Part shown: positions 30,801 through 38,175 of the stretch, piece by piece | How positions within the stretch are numbered: position 1 is the stretch's first letter | Layout of the letters: each line of letters opens with the position of its first letter | Source: Limosilactobacillus rudii | GTDB lineage: Bacteria; Bacillota; Bacilli; Lactobacillales; Lactobacillaceae | DNA length: 64,000 nucleotides | Reading direction: 5' to 3' | Assembly: GCF_014145455.1 (NCBI RefSeq) | Contig: NZ_JACIVB010000017.1 | Location: forward strand, 1-64,000 | Notes under the pieces: generated by a model | What the model saw: only the letters and a program-made list of their open reading frames with translations | The model's database searches: none | Told to the model about the DNA's origin: nothing | Translations under genes and position numbers: made by a program

Positions 30801-33800
30801 TGTAGTTGAAGTAAATGTTACATCACCATCAGTTGGAGTCTTGTCATCTTTCCAACTTGGCTTATCGGTTGCAGATGTACCGCGCATTAGACTAACTGGC
30901 TTGTATTCAGGTTCATACTTGTCAGCATCTGTAACATTAGCTTCAACAGTAACGTTAAGTGGAACATAATCAAATGAACCATCACTATAAGTTACCTTAA
31001 TCATTGTTGGTTCAGTACCTGAAACGCTTGTTACAGGCATTGGTGCCCAAACATCAGTAGTTGCTACATCTGATGGAATACCTGTGATTTGGTTCTTTGC
31101 AGGATATTTATTCATATCTGCATTGAACGGAACAGTCAAATCAGTTGCTGATGGGTTGTAGTAATCAGCCATTGGTCCAACGTTAACTGAAACAGGAATA
31201 TTCTTAGTATTAGTTACGTCGTTACCATTGCTATCCTTGGTAGTCCAAGTTGCGGTAATATCAGCGGTTTGAATTCCTGGCTTAGTAGTATCTGGCTTCG
31301 TACCCCAAGTGTATTGAACACCATCTGGAGCAGTTTCACCTGATGGTAATTCAACAACTGTATCAGCAGCTGGAACTCCAGCACCGGTTGGACTATATGG
31401 TAAATCTAAGTTCTTAGCATATGGGTCGTAAGTACCATTAGTTGGAATTACAGTAACTGGAACTCTAACTACAGTAGATTCGCCATTAGGATAAGTAATC
31501 TGAACTGTACCAGTTTGTTGACCTGGTGTGTTTGGATCTGGTTGATTTACCCAAGTATATTTAACATTTGGATCAGTTGGTTTAGTACCATCTGGAACTT
31601 GACCATTGTCAGTCCAGTCAATAACAGTTGATGGTTCTGGAACTTGACCACCTTGTTTAATAGTAGTTGCTTGCCCAGCTGGTGAATTCTTAACAGTTAC
31701 GTTAGTTGGAACTAAATCAGTTGTTCCATCTGGGTAAGTTACTTGAACAACACCTGGGTGTTCACCCTTAGTCCAAATATCTGGGGTAGTTGACCAGTCA
31801 TACTTAATTTGAGATGGATCAATGCTGTTGCCATCTGCATCTACTGGAGCCTTTGGCCAATCAACAGCAGTGCTTGCATCAGGAACTGTACCGATAACTG
31901 TTGATACATCTTTACCTTGTGGATCGTTCTTAGCAGCATCGCCGTCTTTACCAGGAACGTCGCCCTTATCATCCTTAACAATGACATCAACTGGAACTTG
32001 ATCTACTGAGCCATCACTATAAGTTACATTAACGATTGATGGAACGATTCCGGCTTTAGATACATCTGGAGTTGTTGACCAACTATATTTAGCATCAGCT
32101 GGTAAAGTAGAAACATTTGAAATACCATCCTTGGCTGCTGGTTCCTTACCGACAGTAGTGTTAACGTTTTGACCTTGTGGATTGTATTCGTCTGCTTGAC
32201 TCTTGATGTCTAATGGAATATTTACAAAATCAACTGAATTATCCTTATAAGTTACCTTAGCCCATGCTGAAGTATCACTAAGCTTCAAATTACCAGTTGG
32301 GTTAGTTGGTGCTGGATAATCACCCATTACACTTTGCCAATCAGATGCATCGTTAGTGGCGTTGTACCAAGTTACTTTTGCACCAACAAGATCATTGGCT
32401 ACAATACTTGAAGTCTTACCATCATTTTCGATGTAATCCTTAATACCTTTAGCAGCATCTAAATCATTTAAAGTTTGATCAGTATAACCTGTAATTACTT
32501 GAGTTTCAGGAGCATATTTATCTGCTTCTTTGACACCCACTTCTGGATCGTTAAGTAACTTAGTACCCATAGATAAACGTTGTGGAGTCCAGTAATTGAA
32601 GTGGTTCAAGAATTGGTTCAAGTATGGTTGGTAGTAATCAGCACCATCAATTCCAGTACCTTGAACAATAATACCTTGAGTCTTACTACCGGCTGCTAAT
32701 TGAGTACCGTTATATCTGAATGAGTTCAAACCAGCTTGGCTAGGTGCCATCGTTACAGTACCGTTTGAGTGTAAGAACTTATCAACACCTTTGCCAGTTG
32801 AAGAACCTTGCTTACCTGCTTGAGTAAAGCCAGTACCAGCATCAGCACCCGTGTTGTTATAACTAGCTACATTAGAAACTACCCACGTATTGCTTGGACC
32901 ACCAAAGTTTGCTTCATCCCATTGAGCAATTGGAGAGTTATTAATAGTAGTTTGGTTATGACCTTCAAGGTAGATTAACTTACCAACAGTGTGATTGTTT
33001 AAGCGTTGTAAGTTAACGTACTTAGGGTGAGTAAAGTTAAGGTATGAGTTAACATTCGTTCCTGATACATAAATCATACCAGTAGTACTTTGTTCAACTG
33101 AGTCTTGTAAGTCTAAAGTAGCTCCGTCATTAACGTTGATTCTAAAGTCACCATTGATTAAACCTTGTGAGCCAGAACCCATGGAAATGATCTTACTGTT
33201 AGTTTTAGCTTCTGAAGTTCTAACTACCTTGATTGAACCGCTGTCATTAATAGCATTAGCTTTTTGATTAGATAGGTTACCTGGTTGACCAACCCCGATA
33301 GAAAGAACACCATATTGTCCACCATCAAAGTTAGTAATACCTATTAGAGAGTCACCATTTTGATCTTGAGCAGTAGTTACATCAACACTAGCATCCTTGT
33401 TAACATTCAAGTTACCAGCAAAGATGGCGATTGAGTGACCAGTACCCATATTCATGTTAATAGTACCGTCAACGTTAACTGTACCACGAGTACCATCAAC
33501 AGCATAGATCCCCTTGACGTTTTTAGCACCAGTAATATTTAATGTAGCATCTTTAGCAACGTTCATCGTGTACTTGCTTACGTTGCCTTCTTTATCAGCA
33601 ACATCAGGTTGAATAGTACGGATTGCGTTACCACCGTATTGAAGGTTATAAGCAGAAGTCTTGGTCATGTTAATGGTAGTTGTACCATCAGTAATATTTA
33701 CGTAACCTGCTTCAATAGCAGAACCATCATCAGCTGGAGTAGCACCACCATCGTAACCTTCATTAGTGAAGTTATTGTTACCACTTAAGTTTAAAGTGTA

Positions 33801-34877
33801 GTATTCACTAGTCTTATTAGCACCATTGGCACCGCTAATAATCGGCCGACCGGTAACGTCCGCAGTGACATCCTTTAAAGTAATGGTATCGTTCTGTTGG
33901 TTCTTAGCAGAAACATTGGCAAATGAAAGCAAACCGTATGTACCAGGATTAGTAGTACTGGTTTCGCCTTGACTGTCTTTAGCAACACCCTTCATAGTAA
34001 GATCATTAAGGGTAATATCCCAAGCTCCACCATTCTTTTGGTTAACATCTTGGAACATTAATGTATAACGACCAAAATCAATTGTATTTTTATTACCATT
34101 AATAGTTAATTTACGAGCACTATTTTGGGCATTGAAGTTTAGACAACCATTGTAACCAAGTGATTGTCCACCAATTTGACCATTGCTGGTTTTACCAGTA
34201 ACCGTGAAGCCTTGATCAATGTCAATAGTAGAAACGCTTGTATTACTTAAGGCATTGATAAAGCCATTCCAGTCACTAACATGTTGCTCATTTTCATCCA
34301 CAGGTGTAGCTTGCTGGTCAGTTGGTAAAGCAGCGAGCATCTCAATACCCAAATTGAAATTATTAGCTTGCGTAGCTACTTTACTTTCACCTAAATTACC
34401 AGCAATTGCATTGGAATCTTCAGGTGTGAAAGAAACAGTCTTAGTCTTCGTATCTGTTGCAGAAACAGAACTTTGTTGTGAAGTAGGTGCTACTTCAGGT
34501 TTTGCATTTGTAGAAGCTTGTTGAGCTGTCTTTTCTGCAACTTTAGCAGCAACCTTGCCTTCATACTCAGTGGCAACCGGTGAAGCAACTTGTTCCGGTT
34601 GACTTTGCTGTTGATCATTAGTTGTGGCAGCTGCTGAAGAATTTAATGTCTGTGCGCTACCAGAATTTGCATTGCTATCCCCATTAGTCGTAGTAACTTC
34701 AGGCTGTTGTTGCTGACTATTAGCTGTTTCATCAGCACTGGCCGAAGCATTCAATCCCATGAATGTGAATCCGATTAATACTGAGGCAACTCCAACCGTA
34801 AGCTTCTTGATCGCGAACCGTTGTTTCTTCGGTTCTTGCTTACGAAATTGTTCTTGCCAGTTATTCTTAGATAACAT
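24858..34877 (-). CDS. Large YSIRK/LPQTG adhesin with two Rib blocks
   Basis: A 3339-residue sortase-anchored surface protein. It has a YSIRK-type signal with cleavage near NASASA|D, a Gln/Thr/Ala-rich spacer to about 190, and a pectate-lyase-like beta-solenoid region (about 193-760). About five diverged Rib units follow (about 886-1266), then RibLong (about 1316-1410), the central domain starting VYYGNQ (about 1410-1666), a long series of Mub-B2-like units (about 1673-2533) that includes two close copies of an RDVYVSG unit and one MucBP-like unit, nine Rib units (about 2536-3250), and LPQTG at 3302. The ATG at 34877 follows AGAGAGGGGTAATTGG. Its nine Rib units align one-to-one with units 2-10 of the preceding adhesin (16276-24357), so the two probably arose by tandem duplication. 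Its ligand is unknown. Confidence 0.93.
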   Translation of the reverse strand: MLSKNNWQEQFRKQEPKKQRFAIKKLTVGVASVLIGFTFMGLNASASADETANSQQQQPEVTTTNGDSNANSGSAQTLNSSAAATTNDQQQSQPEQVASPVATEYEGKVAAKVAEKTAQQASTNAKPEVAPTSQQSSVSATDTKTKTVSFTPEDSNAIAGNLGESKVATQANNFNLGIEMLAALPTDQQATPVDENEQHVSDWNGFINALSNTSVSTIDIDQGFTVTGKTSNGQIGGQSLGYNGCLNFNAQNSARKLTINGNKNTIDFGRYTLMFQDVNQKNGGAWDITLNDLTMKGVAKDSQGETSTTNPGTYGLLSFANVSAKNQQNDTITLKDVTADVTGRPIISGANGANKTSEYYTLNLSGNNNFTNEGYDGGATPADDGSAIEAGYVNITDGTTTINMTKTSAYNLQYGGNAIRTIQPDVADKEGNVSKYTMNVAKDATLNITGAKNVKGIYAVDGTRGTVNVDGTINMNMGTGHSIAIFAGNLNVNKDASVDVTTAQDQNGDSLIGITNFDGGQYGVLSIGVGQPGNLSNQKANAINDSGSIKVVRTSEAKTNSKIISMGSGSQGLINGDFRINVNDGATLDLQDSVEQSTTGMIYVSGTNVNSYLNFTHPKYVNLQRLNNHTVGKLIYLEGHNQTTINNSPIAQWDEANFGGPSNTWVVSNVASYNNTGADAGTGFTQAGKQGSSTGKGVDKFLHSNGTVTMAPSQAGLNSFRYNGTQLAAGSKTQGIIVQGTGIDGADYYQPYLNQFLNHFNYWTPQRLSMGTKLLNDPEVGVKEADKYAPETQVITGYTDQTLNDLDAAKGIKDYIENDGKTSSIVANDLVGAKVTWYNATNDASDWQSVMGDYPAPTNPTGNLKLSDTSAWAKVTYKDNSVDFVNIPLDIKSQADEYNPQGQNVNTTVGKEPAAKDGISNVSTLPADAKYSWSTTPDVSKAGIVPSIVNVTYSDGSVDQVPVDVIVKDDKGDVPGKDGDAAKNDPQGKDVSTVIGTVPDASTAVDWPKAPVDADGNSIDPSQIKYDWSTTPDIWTKGEHPGVVQVTYPDGTTDLVPTNVTVKNSPAGQATTIKQGGQVPEPSTVIDWTDNGQVPDGTKPTDPNVKYTWVNQPDPNTPGQQTGTVQITYPNGESTVVRVPVTVIPTNGTYDPYAKNLDLPYSPTGAGVPAADTVVELPSGETAPDGVQYTWGTKPDTTKPGIQTADITATWTTKDSNGNDVTNTKNIPVSVNVGPMADYYNPSATDLTVPFNADMNKYPAKNQITGIPSDVATTDVWAPMPVTSVSGTEPTMIKVTYSDGSFDYVPLNVTVEANVTDADKYEPEYKPVSLMRGTSATDKPSWKDDKTPTDGDVTFTSTTDTPAWATVAKDGTITLKPAADLAPDAYTVPVKVTYKDGSSETVYAPVAVNGENTTVYYGNQATTSITVGEYTSHKTTDGSATVAAPPVTEIEFKNQDKNWKVLSSVTYKLQGDKYVATTPIVDADGNAIQINGSNAPESFSAADVQTKWKDGFTPNTNASNYESTGNPAIKGSGTGTSLASTNYKEAPYGDQRTESGNLAGNSKTRVNITMSGSDNPFNVNTWSNAFGNIYGATTGETLTFKQNQDMSKLSADQFNKLINTTDLSSHNFKFTLGWAPDKAPSTKDIADKVAGTVRISFSDGTYLDIPATINVTGDDPVPYEPGTPGKDDEYNHYVVRTIKYNVADTNHAAIADQTQSVHYVRKDKNGNAGYIDPNTGNPVYVDWTLAEGQTAAWPEKEVTQITGYDSYVDGTKATSVAKQGVSAKTDNATVTVTYKSNTINPTNPDDKDQNDLFLDVHRDVYVSGNKDKNLSQTLHYARNKVIDTATQKVVSYGDWVLGKLEDGKWVAGGTAEFTAETAPDSKDPSKTTYVQYGANGERTATNEIKAVPVTTKDVTESTGQNIATPQNGESVYVTYDVASHEVNPTDPTKEDQKDLFMNVSRDVYVSGKKSDDLSQTLHYARTKEVNTKTGVVISYGDWVLGKLENGNWVAGGTAEFTAETAPDKTGYTTYVQYGEDKDTKTATNEIKSEEVPTTKNDKGYVTPEDGTPVYVTYQENTPTPVEDVTVSYQFYDTTDKKNVGNPITVTGKPGSVEKTGLKVPENYELAKGQTLPEEVTIPAKGETIVINLVHGTKDITPTTPGVDPNKPKYKDMFTTVSRDIYQTKPNESEKLINTQKVEFGRNGIEDKVTGKVTGTGAWEVGKTENGIFVPGGSSDFAKEAVEQFNGYVSYVNNKVSTEIAAESALVNGVPTNAAAVHITYVEGVPVPYNPTDKDMNKDVTRTITVYTTTDDKTETITQNVHFVRGGEGQTAGTKDADGKITWGAWTVATKDGNTWKSTGATKGTWAQYDVPQVDGYTSTVDGKAAKDVAANNDVTADTDPSNVTVAYTKSTQPTDPSINPNNPGENSDMFAHPTRTINVTNPLTGKTDAQTQTVWFGRTKTVSTDPNVKPVYGEWQLGKVDGDKFVVDAKAPNGWAEFDAPVFNGYIPSQAKVAAVNDITATTKDATVNITYTETDAHKYTADGGNITVDKGHVLDNKDAQNAIVNNNKLPEGTTYTWKDAPSTATIGDKNGIVTVTYPDGSVDNVPVMVHVTDQAAKYDPEGQVITIKKGDKVPDPEQGIKNTADLPSGTKYTWEVAPDPSKVGQQPVVITVTYPDGSQDQVPTTVIVTDNTPTPTKTDADKYTPEGQVVTVNKGDKLPDAVNGIKNSKDLPSGTKYTWKTNVDTNTPGDKPAVITVTYPDGSAEDVPTIVHVNPSDADKYTPQGQNITVNKGDKVPDPATAITNKGDLPQGTKYTWETTPDTNKVGDQPATVVVTYPDGSQDNVPVIITVKNTETPVQSDADKYNPEGGTITAKLNEDLSGKAADDIVNKDTLPAGTKYAWTDGTPSTKTAGLTMHYVTVTYPDGSSEVVPAYVNVTSDADEYSPVPQTVTVKKGQTPDPADGIKNKGDLPKGTDYTWKTPVDTTTPGDKPATVVVTYPDGSKEEVPTVVQVYTPAEGQNVNTIKGNVPAPTKGIKNMDEVPTGTKVEWTNPDKVKTDVNTLGNHDEQITVTYPDGTKDTITVTVTVKNPATPNPTDAEKNNPIAQPITTPEGVVPEASEGIKNKDQLPGGTKYEWKNKDQVANDVKKPGTHTETIVVTYPDGSTDEVTVTVTVPAPEGQNINTNQGVLPNPSDAIKNKDQMPDGTKYEWKVQPDVTTPGDHTGVVEVIFPDGTTYDVEVTVHVNAVNNSNVKSDNNNNSTVAPQEKTSTVNKTASVSAPAAASVKNNSQTTTTNNSKQLPQTGNETNETTSLVGLGLAAIASLFGLGGLRKKNDNK

Positions 34878-34884
34878 CCAATTA

Positions 34885-34891
34885 CCCCTCT
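34885..34891 (-). promoter_or_regulatory. SD of third adhesin gene
   Basis: AGAGGGG lies 7 nt before the ATG at 34877. It differs from the GAGGGGGA core of the other two genes but can still pair with its own 3'UTR motif. Confidence 0.7.
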
Positions 34892-34932
34892 CTGTAATAA
34901 CGTATAAAAATATTTATCAATTAACATTCTAA

Positions 34933-34960
34933 ATTATACAACTCCCAGAAACTTTTTAAA
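34933..34960 (-). promoter_or_regulatory. Probable promoter of third adhesin gene
   Basis: The minus strand carries TTTAAA, a 16-nt spacer and a consensus TATAAT, about 55 nt before the ATG. Confidence 0.5.
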
Positions 34961-35021
34961 CAGATTTGCTATTGATTATTTACTGAAACCCGTGTGCCCG
35001 TAGAAGAAACTCACTATAAAA

Positions 35022-35043
35022 AGATTTATCATATATGATAAAC
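35022..35043 (-). promoter_or_regulatory. Shared palindromic upstream motif, adhesin 3
   Basis: It contains AGATTTATCATATAT as in the second adhesin gene, and here forms a perfect 18-bp palindrome, TTTATCATATATGATAAA. It begins 145 bp upstream of the start codon. Confidence 0.5.
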
Positions 35044-35367
35044 AAATCATATATGAGGTGATTTTTATTAATCTGATAATAAACAAATGATTAGTTAATT
35101 TATCTTTTAAATCACCTGCCCATTTCAGCATTTAGCGGACAAGTCATCATCTTACAGCCATAATAGTTCACAGTAATTGTTGAATGCTGGCTTATATTAT
35201 CATTCCAGATTAATAATGTTCGTGTAAATCACAAATTCAGTGCTCTCATCATTTAATTAATAACAATACAGCAATATAGTAACTAGCAGTTTATTGAGGG
35301 GTCGATAAATAAAATCCTCTACCAGCGCACTAACTTTATGACGATATACCCAAAACTAACCGAAAAG
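35044..35367. other. Intergenic region with one long inverted repeat
   Basis: No gene is visible in this AT-rich stretch. AGGTGATTT (35056-35064) and AAATCACCT (35109-35117) form a perfect 9-bp inverted repeat around a 44-nt AT-rich loop. Nothing else was recognised. Confidence 0.4.
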
Positions 35368-35412
35368 AAAAAGCGACCAAGACCGGTTTTACTGCCGATC
35401 TTGATCGCTTTA
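35368..35412 (-). terminator. Terminator of the apbE operon
   Basis: AAAGCGATCAAGATCGG pairs with CCGGTCTTGGTCGCTTT and, on the minus strand, is followed by TTCTTTT. It starts about 12 nt after the apbE stop codon. Confidence 0.88.
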
Positions 35413-35423
35413 CTATCTTATAA

Positions 35424-36353
35424 TTAATTATTAAAACCAACACTAGTCATTGATTCATCATTATGGATAAAAATGGCGCCACGGTTTCCCGCCTGATGTT
35501 CCCATCCATCTAGGGGACGCCCATTAAAGAATAGGCGCTTAGCTTCAATCTCTCCCATTACTGATTGGTCAGTAAAAACAGTGACACTACTCAGGTCAGT
35601 TTTCAGCGGATAACCAGTCCGGGGATCCAAGAGGTGGTGATAGCGGTGCCCATCCTTAATCAAGAACCGTTCATAGATTCCTGACGTGACCGCAGAACAT
35701 GCCGGCTCACGGACTGTTGCTAGGTTTTCGCCCCGGTGCAGCTGTGGGTCCTGAACACCAATAATCCACTGCCCGTCATCCCGTCGTGGCGATTTACCAA
35801 CAAATAATAAATTACCACCAAGATCAATAATTCCTGCTGGAACGCCCTTAGCAAGCCACAAGTCCCGAATTCGATCGGCGATGTACCCCTTCGCAATTCC
35901 GCCAAGGTCAAGTTCCATCCCCGGTTCTTCCAGAAAGACTGTCCGTGCGTCATGATCTAATAATACTTTATAGGGGTCAATCAGCTTTAAGCGTTCCTGG
36001 ATTTCTACATCCCGTGGAACCCGTGCTCCTTTAAACCCAATCTTCCATAATTTTACTAACGGCCCGATTAACGCATTAAAGCCAAAATTCTCGCGACTAT
36101 ACTTTACCGCTAATTCAATTAGCTCAAAAGTAGTTTTCGAAACCATTTTCGGCGTTTTTCCAGCTCCGTGATTAACTGACATTACTTCTGATTGTTCACG
36201 ATTAACGGTTAACTGGTCTTCGTAGTGGTCAATCAAATCCATCGATTCTTTTAATAACGAGAAATACTCATTCCCAAAAATCGTTAAATTTATCCGCGTT
36301 CCTAAGGCATGATGGGTCATCACGTGTCGTTGCGCCATTAATTCCTTATTCAT
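35424..36353 (-). CDS. apbE: FAD:protein FMN transferase (ApbE)
   Basis: ApbE moves FMN from FAD onto a Thr or Ser in a short acceptor motif of a target flavoprotein, using Mg2+. At 309 residues it matches the catalytic core. Recognised motifs are ELDLGGIAKGYIAD (about 151), with the FAD/Mg-binding glycines, and HHLLDPRTGYP (about 243), with the conserved Asp and Thr. There is no lipoprotein or Sec signal: the N-terminus MNKELMAQRHVMTHH is polar, so the enzyme should act in the cytosol. It is the last gene of a three-gene operon and begins 2 nt after the stop of a reductase whose tail carries four DxxTGAS motifs. That reductase is therefore its most obvious substrate, which is inference from context plus motif. 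Confidence 0.92.
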   Translation of the reverse strand: MNKELMAQRHVMTHHALGTRINLTIFGNEYFSLLKESMDLIDHYEDQLTVNREQSEVMSVNHGAGKTPKMVSKTTFELIELAVKYSRENFGFNALIGPLVKLWKIGFKGARVPRDVEIQERLKLIDPYKVLLDHDARTVFLEEPGMELDLGGIAKGYIADRIRDLWLAKGVPAGIIDLGGNLLFVGKSPRRDDGQWIIGVQDPQLHRGENLATVREPACSAVTSGIYERFLIKDGHRYHHLLDPRTGYPLKTDLSSVTVFTDQSVMGEIEAKRLFFNGRPLDGWEHQAGNRGAIFIHNDESMTSVGFNN

Positions 36354-36355
36354 GA

Positions 36356-37603
36356 TTAGTTTTCAGATGCTCCCGTGGTGGCATCAGCCTCTTCGTCATT
36401 GGCGTCAACACTACCTGAATCTGAAGCACCGGTTGTTGCGTCGGTACTTTCTGTTTCAGTCGTTGATACCGGAGCAGTCACCGTTGTACTAGGTGTTGTC
36501 GTGTCATCGTTATCATTAGATTCTGAAGCGCCGGTCGATGCGTCAACACTTTCTTCTGCCACCTGATTATCAGCACTATCTTCATGCTTGGAAGCACCAG
36601 TGTTGCCATCAGTACTCCATGCCCCATTTTCAAAAAGGTTGAGGATATATTCAACACTACCAGTAAATTCGATTGTGCCTAAGTAATGACCATTAACGTC
36701 ACGTAAAGCGTAGTATTGAATTAATGAACGGTGACCATTCATCCATAATGGACGCGTAACAACGTCTTGTTCACCATTACGGAAGCTGTTGATAATCTTC
36801 ATTACTACTGGAACAGCCTTTGGCGGATGACATTCTTGAACGGTTTCACCAAGAGAAGCCACATTCCGAACGTGTTCCCGGTTTGGCTTGTCTGAGTACC
36901 ATGCAAAGTGGTCAGTACTATCGATGAGGTCCAATTCAAATGGAATCGTACTAAAGATTTGTTGAACTTCTTTTAATGTCAAACGACCTGTAGGGAAGTT
37001 AATGTATGCTTCACTGATCGTTGGTTGCTTAACGGACATATCCAGTCCCTCCTTATTAACTTTTTCAAAAACTTGAATGTATTCCACAAAATGAGTGAAG
37101 CATTCTTCAAGGTTGTCCCGCATTTGATCGTTTACTAACCGCCCATCCTTTGAGAATGAATGGCTGGCATTTCCAATCAGCACTTCATTACCGGGAAGAA
37201 GATTGGTATCACAGTCTGGTGACATTAGGATCTGCCGCATTTGCACCTGTGAACGAGCAGAGGCTTGCCGACCGTATGAGACACCTACGACCATTGTTGG
37301 CTTATGCTTCAATACATTTGTGTGGTATGAAAGCCATTCAACGGTACTCTTTAAGGCCGCTGGAATCCCGTGATCATATTCTGGAGTTGAGAAGATTATC
37401 CCGTCAGCCGTCTTAACCTTTTGCTTTAACTTCCATACTTCAGTTTGTTCGGAAAGCGGTGTATCAACGCTAAATGCTGGCAATTTATCGATTTCTTGAA
37501 TCTCGATATCTGCCATTTGTCGAAAATGCTTCTTCATGTATCGGAGCAAGATTCGGTTATATGAGAACTTAGCATTGGTGCCGACTAATGCAAGAATTTT
37601 CAT
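36356..37603 (-). CDS. NADPH-dependent FMN reductase-PAS fusion with acceptor-motif tail
   Basis: A 415-residue soluble protein in three parts. Residues about 1-185 are a flavodoxin-like FMN_red domain (LVGTNAKFSYN phosphate loop; STPEYDHGIP). Residues about 205-330 resemble the PAS domain of DUF438-type proteins (ELDLIDSTDHFAWYSD; ECHPPKA; YYALRDVNGHYLGTIEF). Residues about 331-415 are a disordered acidic Ser/Thr tail with DGNTGAS, DASTGAS, DATTGAS and DATTGAS. These fit the DxxTGA(S/T) pattern that ApbE flavinylates. The start ATG overlaps the stop of the upstream reductase (TAATG) and has an AAGGAGG SD; apbE follows after 2 nt. I infer an NAD(P)H reductase with up to four covalent FMNs. 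The PAS-like domain may bind a further cofactor or ligand. No signal peptide or membrane segment was seen. Confidence 0.82.
   Translation of the reverse strand: MKILALVGTNAKFSYNRILLRYMKKHFRQMADIEIQEIDKLPAFSVDTPLSEQTEVWKLKQKVKTADGIIFSTPEYDHGIPAALKSTVEWLSYHTNVLKHKPTMVVGVSYGRQASARSQVQMRQILMSPDCDTNLLPGNEVLIGNASHSFSKDGRLVNDQMRDNLEECFTHFVEYIQVFEKVNKEGLDMSVKQPTISEAYINFPTGRLTLKEVQQIFSTIPFELDLIDSTDHFAWYSDKPNREHVRNVASLGETVQECHPPKAVPVVMKIINSFRNGEQDVVTRPLWMNGHRSLIQYYALRDVNGHYLGTIEFTGSVEYILNLFENGAWSTDGNTGASKHEDSADNQVAEESVDASTGASESNDNDDTTTPSTTVTAPVSTTETESTDATTGASDSGSVDANDEEADATTGASEN
36365..36610 (-). other. Four tandem DxxTGAS putative flavinylation motifs
   Basis: In protein order the motif codons are at 36590-36610 (DGNTGAS), 36524-36544 (DASTGAS), 36422-36442 (DATTGAS) and 36365-36385 (DATTGAS). 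They are separated by 15-27 acidic or Ser/Thr-rich residues. The codons differ between copies (for example ACT GGT GCT TCC against ACG GGA GCA TCT). The motif has thus been kept at protein level and is not a fresh DNA duplication. Confidence 0.7.
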
Positions 37604-38175
37604 TATTTATCCGCCTCCTTCTTTTCCGCAACCATCTGGTTAATCGCTTTAGCATAGTGTTTAAATTCACGTACGCACTTTTCTAAGAAACTAATCGTCA
37701 TCTCATTAGTAATATTACCATCTTTATCGATAATATTAGCGGCGTCACTCATGAAGAATTCTTCGTTTTGGAAAATATAGGCATTAACCCCGGGCGAAAT
37801 CAAAATATCCCGCAACTGTACTTGTGACCGGGATGACCCTTGTTCATGCGTAGAAGCTCCAATAATCATTACTGGCTTATCTTCTAATGGGTGTACTTCA
37901 TAGGATAACCATTCAACCACACTCTTTAATGCGGAAGTAATCGAATGGTTGTATTCTGGGCTGGCAATAATAACAGCATCGGCGCTTGAAACACGACGAT
38001 CAATATCGGCAACAACCTCAGGAATCTTACCCTTATAATTTTCGTTAAACATCGGTACTTGACGAATATCGATCACATCAATATCATCATCACTAAAATG
38101 ACGGGCCATAAATTCGAGCAACATCCGGTTATACGAATGATTTGCATTGGACCCGGCAATTGCAGCAATTTTCAA
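37603..38175 (-). CDS. NADPH-dependent FMN reductase
   Basis: A flavodoxin-fold NAD(P)H:FMN/quinone reductase of the FMN_red family, with AIAGSNANHSYN near the N-terminus (FMN phosphate loop) and IIASPEYNHSITSALK in the middle. I place the start at the TTG at 38175 (190 aa), because AAAGGAAG lies 8 nt upstream. An in-frame ATG at 38214 would add 13 residues but has no SD. It is the first gene of the operon with the PAS-fused reductase and apbE, and its stop overlaps the next start. It resembles the first domain of that neighbour, so the pair probably arose by duplication. The electron acceptor is not evident. It lacks the acceptor-motif tail. Confidence 0.85.
   Translation of the reverse strand: MKIAAIAGSNANHSYNRMLLEFMARHFSDDDIDVIDIRQVPMFNENYKGKIPEVVADIDRRVSSADAVIIASPEYNHSITSALKSVVEWLSYEVHPLEDKPVMIIGASTHEQGSSRSQVQLRDILISPGVNAYIFQNEEFFMSDAANIIDKDGNITNEMTISFLEKCVREFKHYAKAINQMVAEKKEADK

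Noticed and set aside
561-34524. Many plus-strand and alternate-frame open stretches of 60-230 codons inside the adhesin genes
   Set aside because: They are shadows of long repetitive coding DNA with biased codons. They lack ribosome binding sites and give low-complexity products.
423-34877. CRISPR array or tandem DNA repeats of short period
   Set aside because: All the visible periodicity is protein-domain repetition of about 225-580 bp with diverged copies. No short identical repeats with spacers are present.
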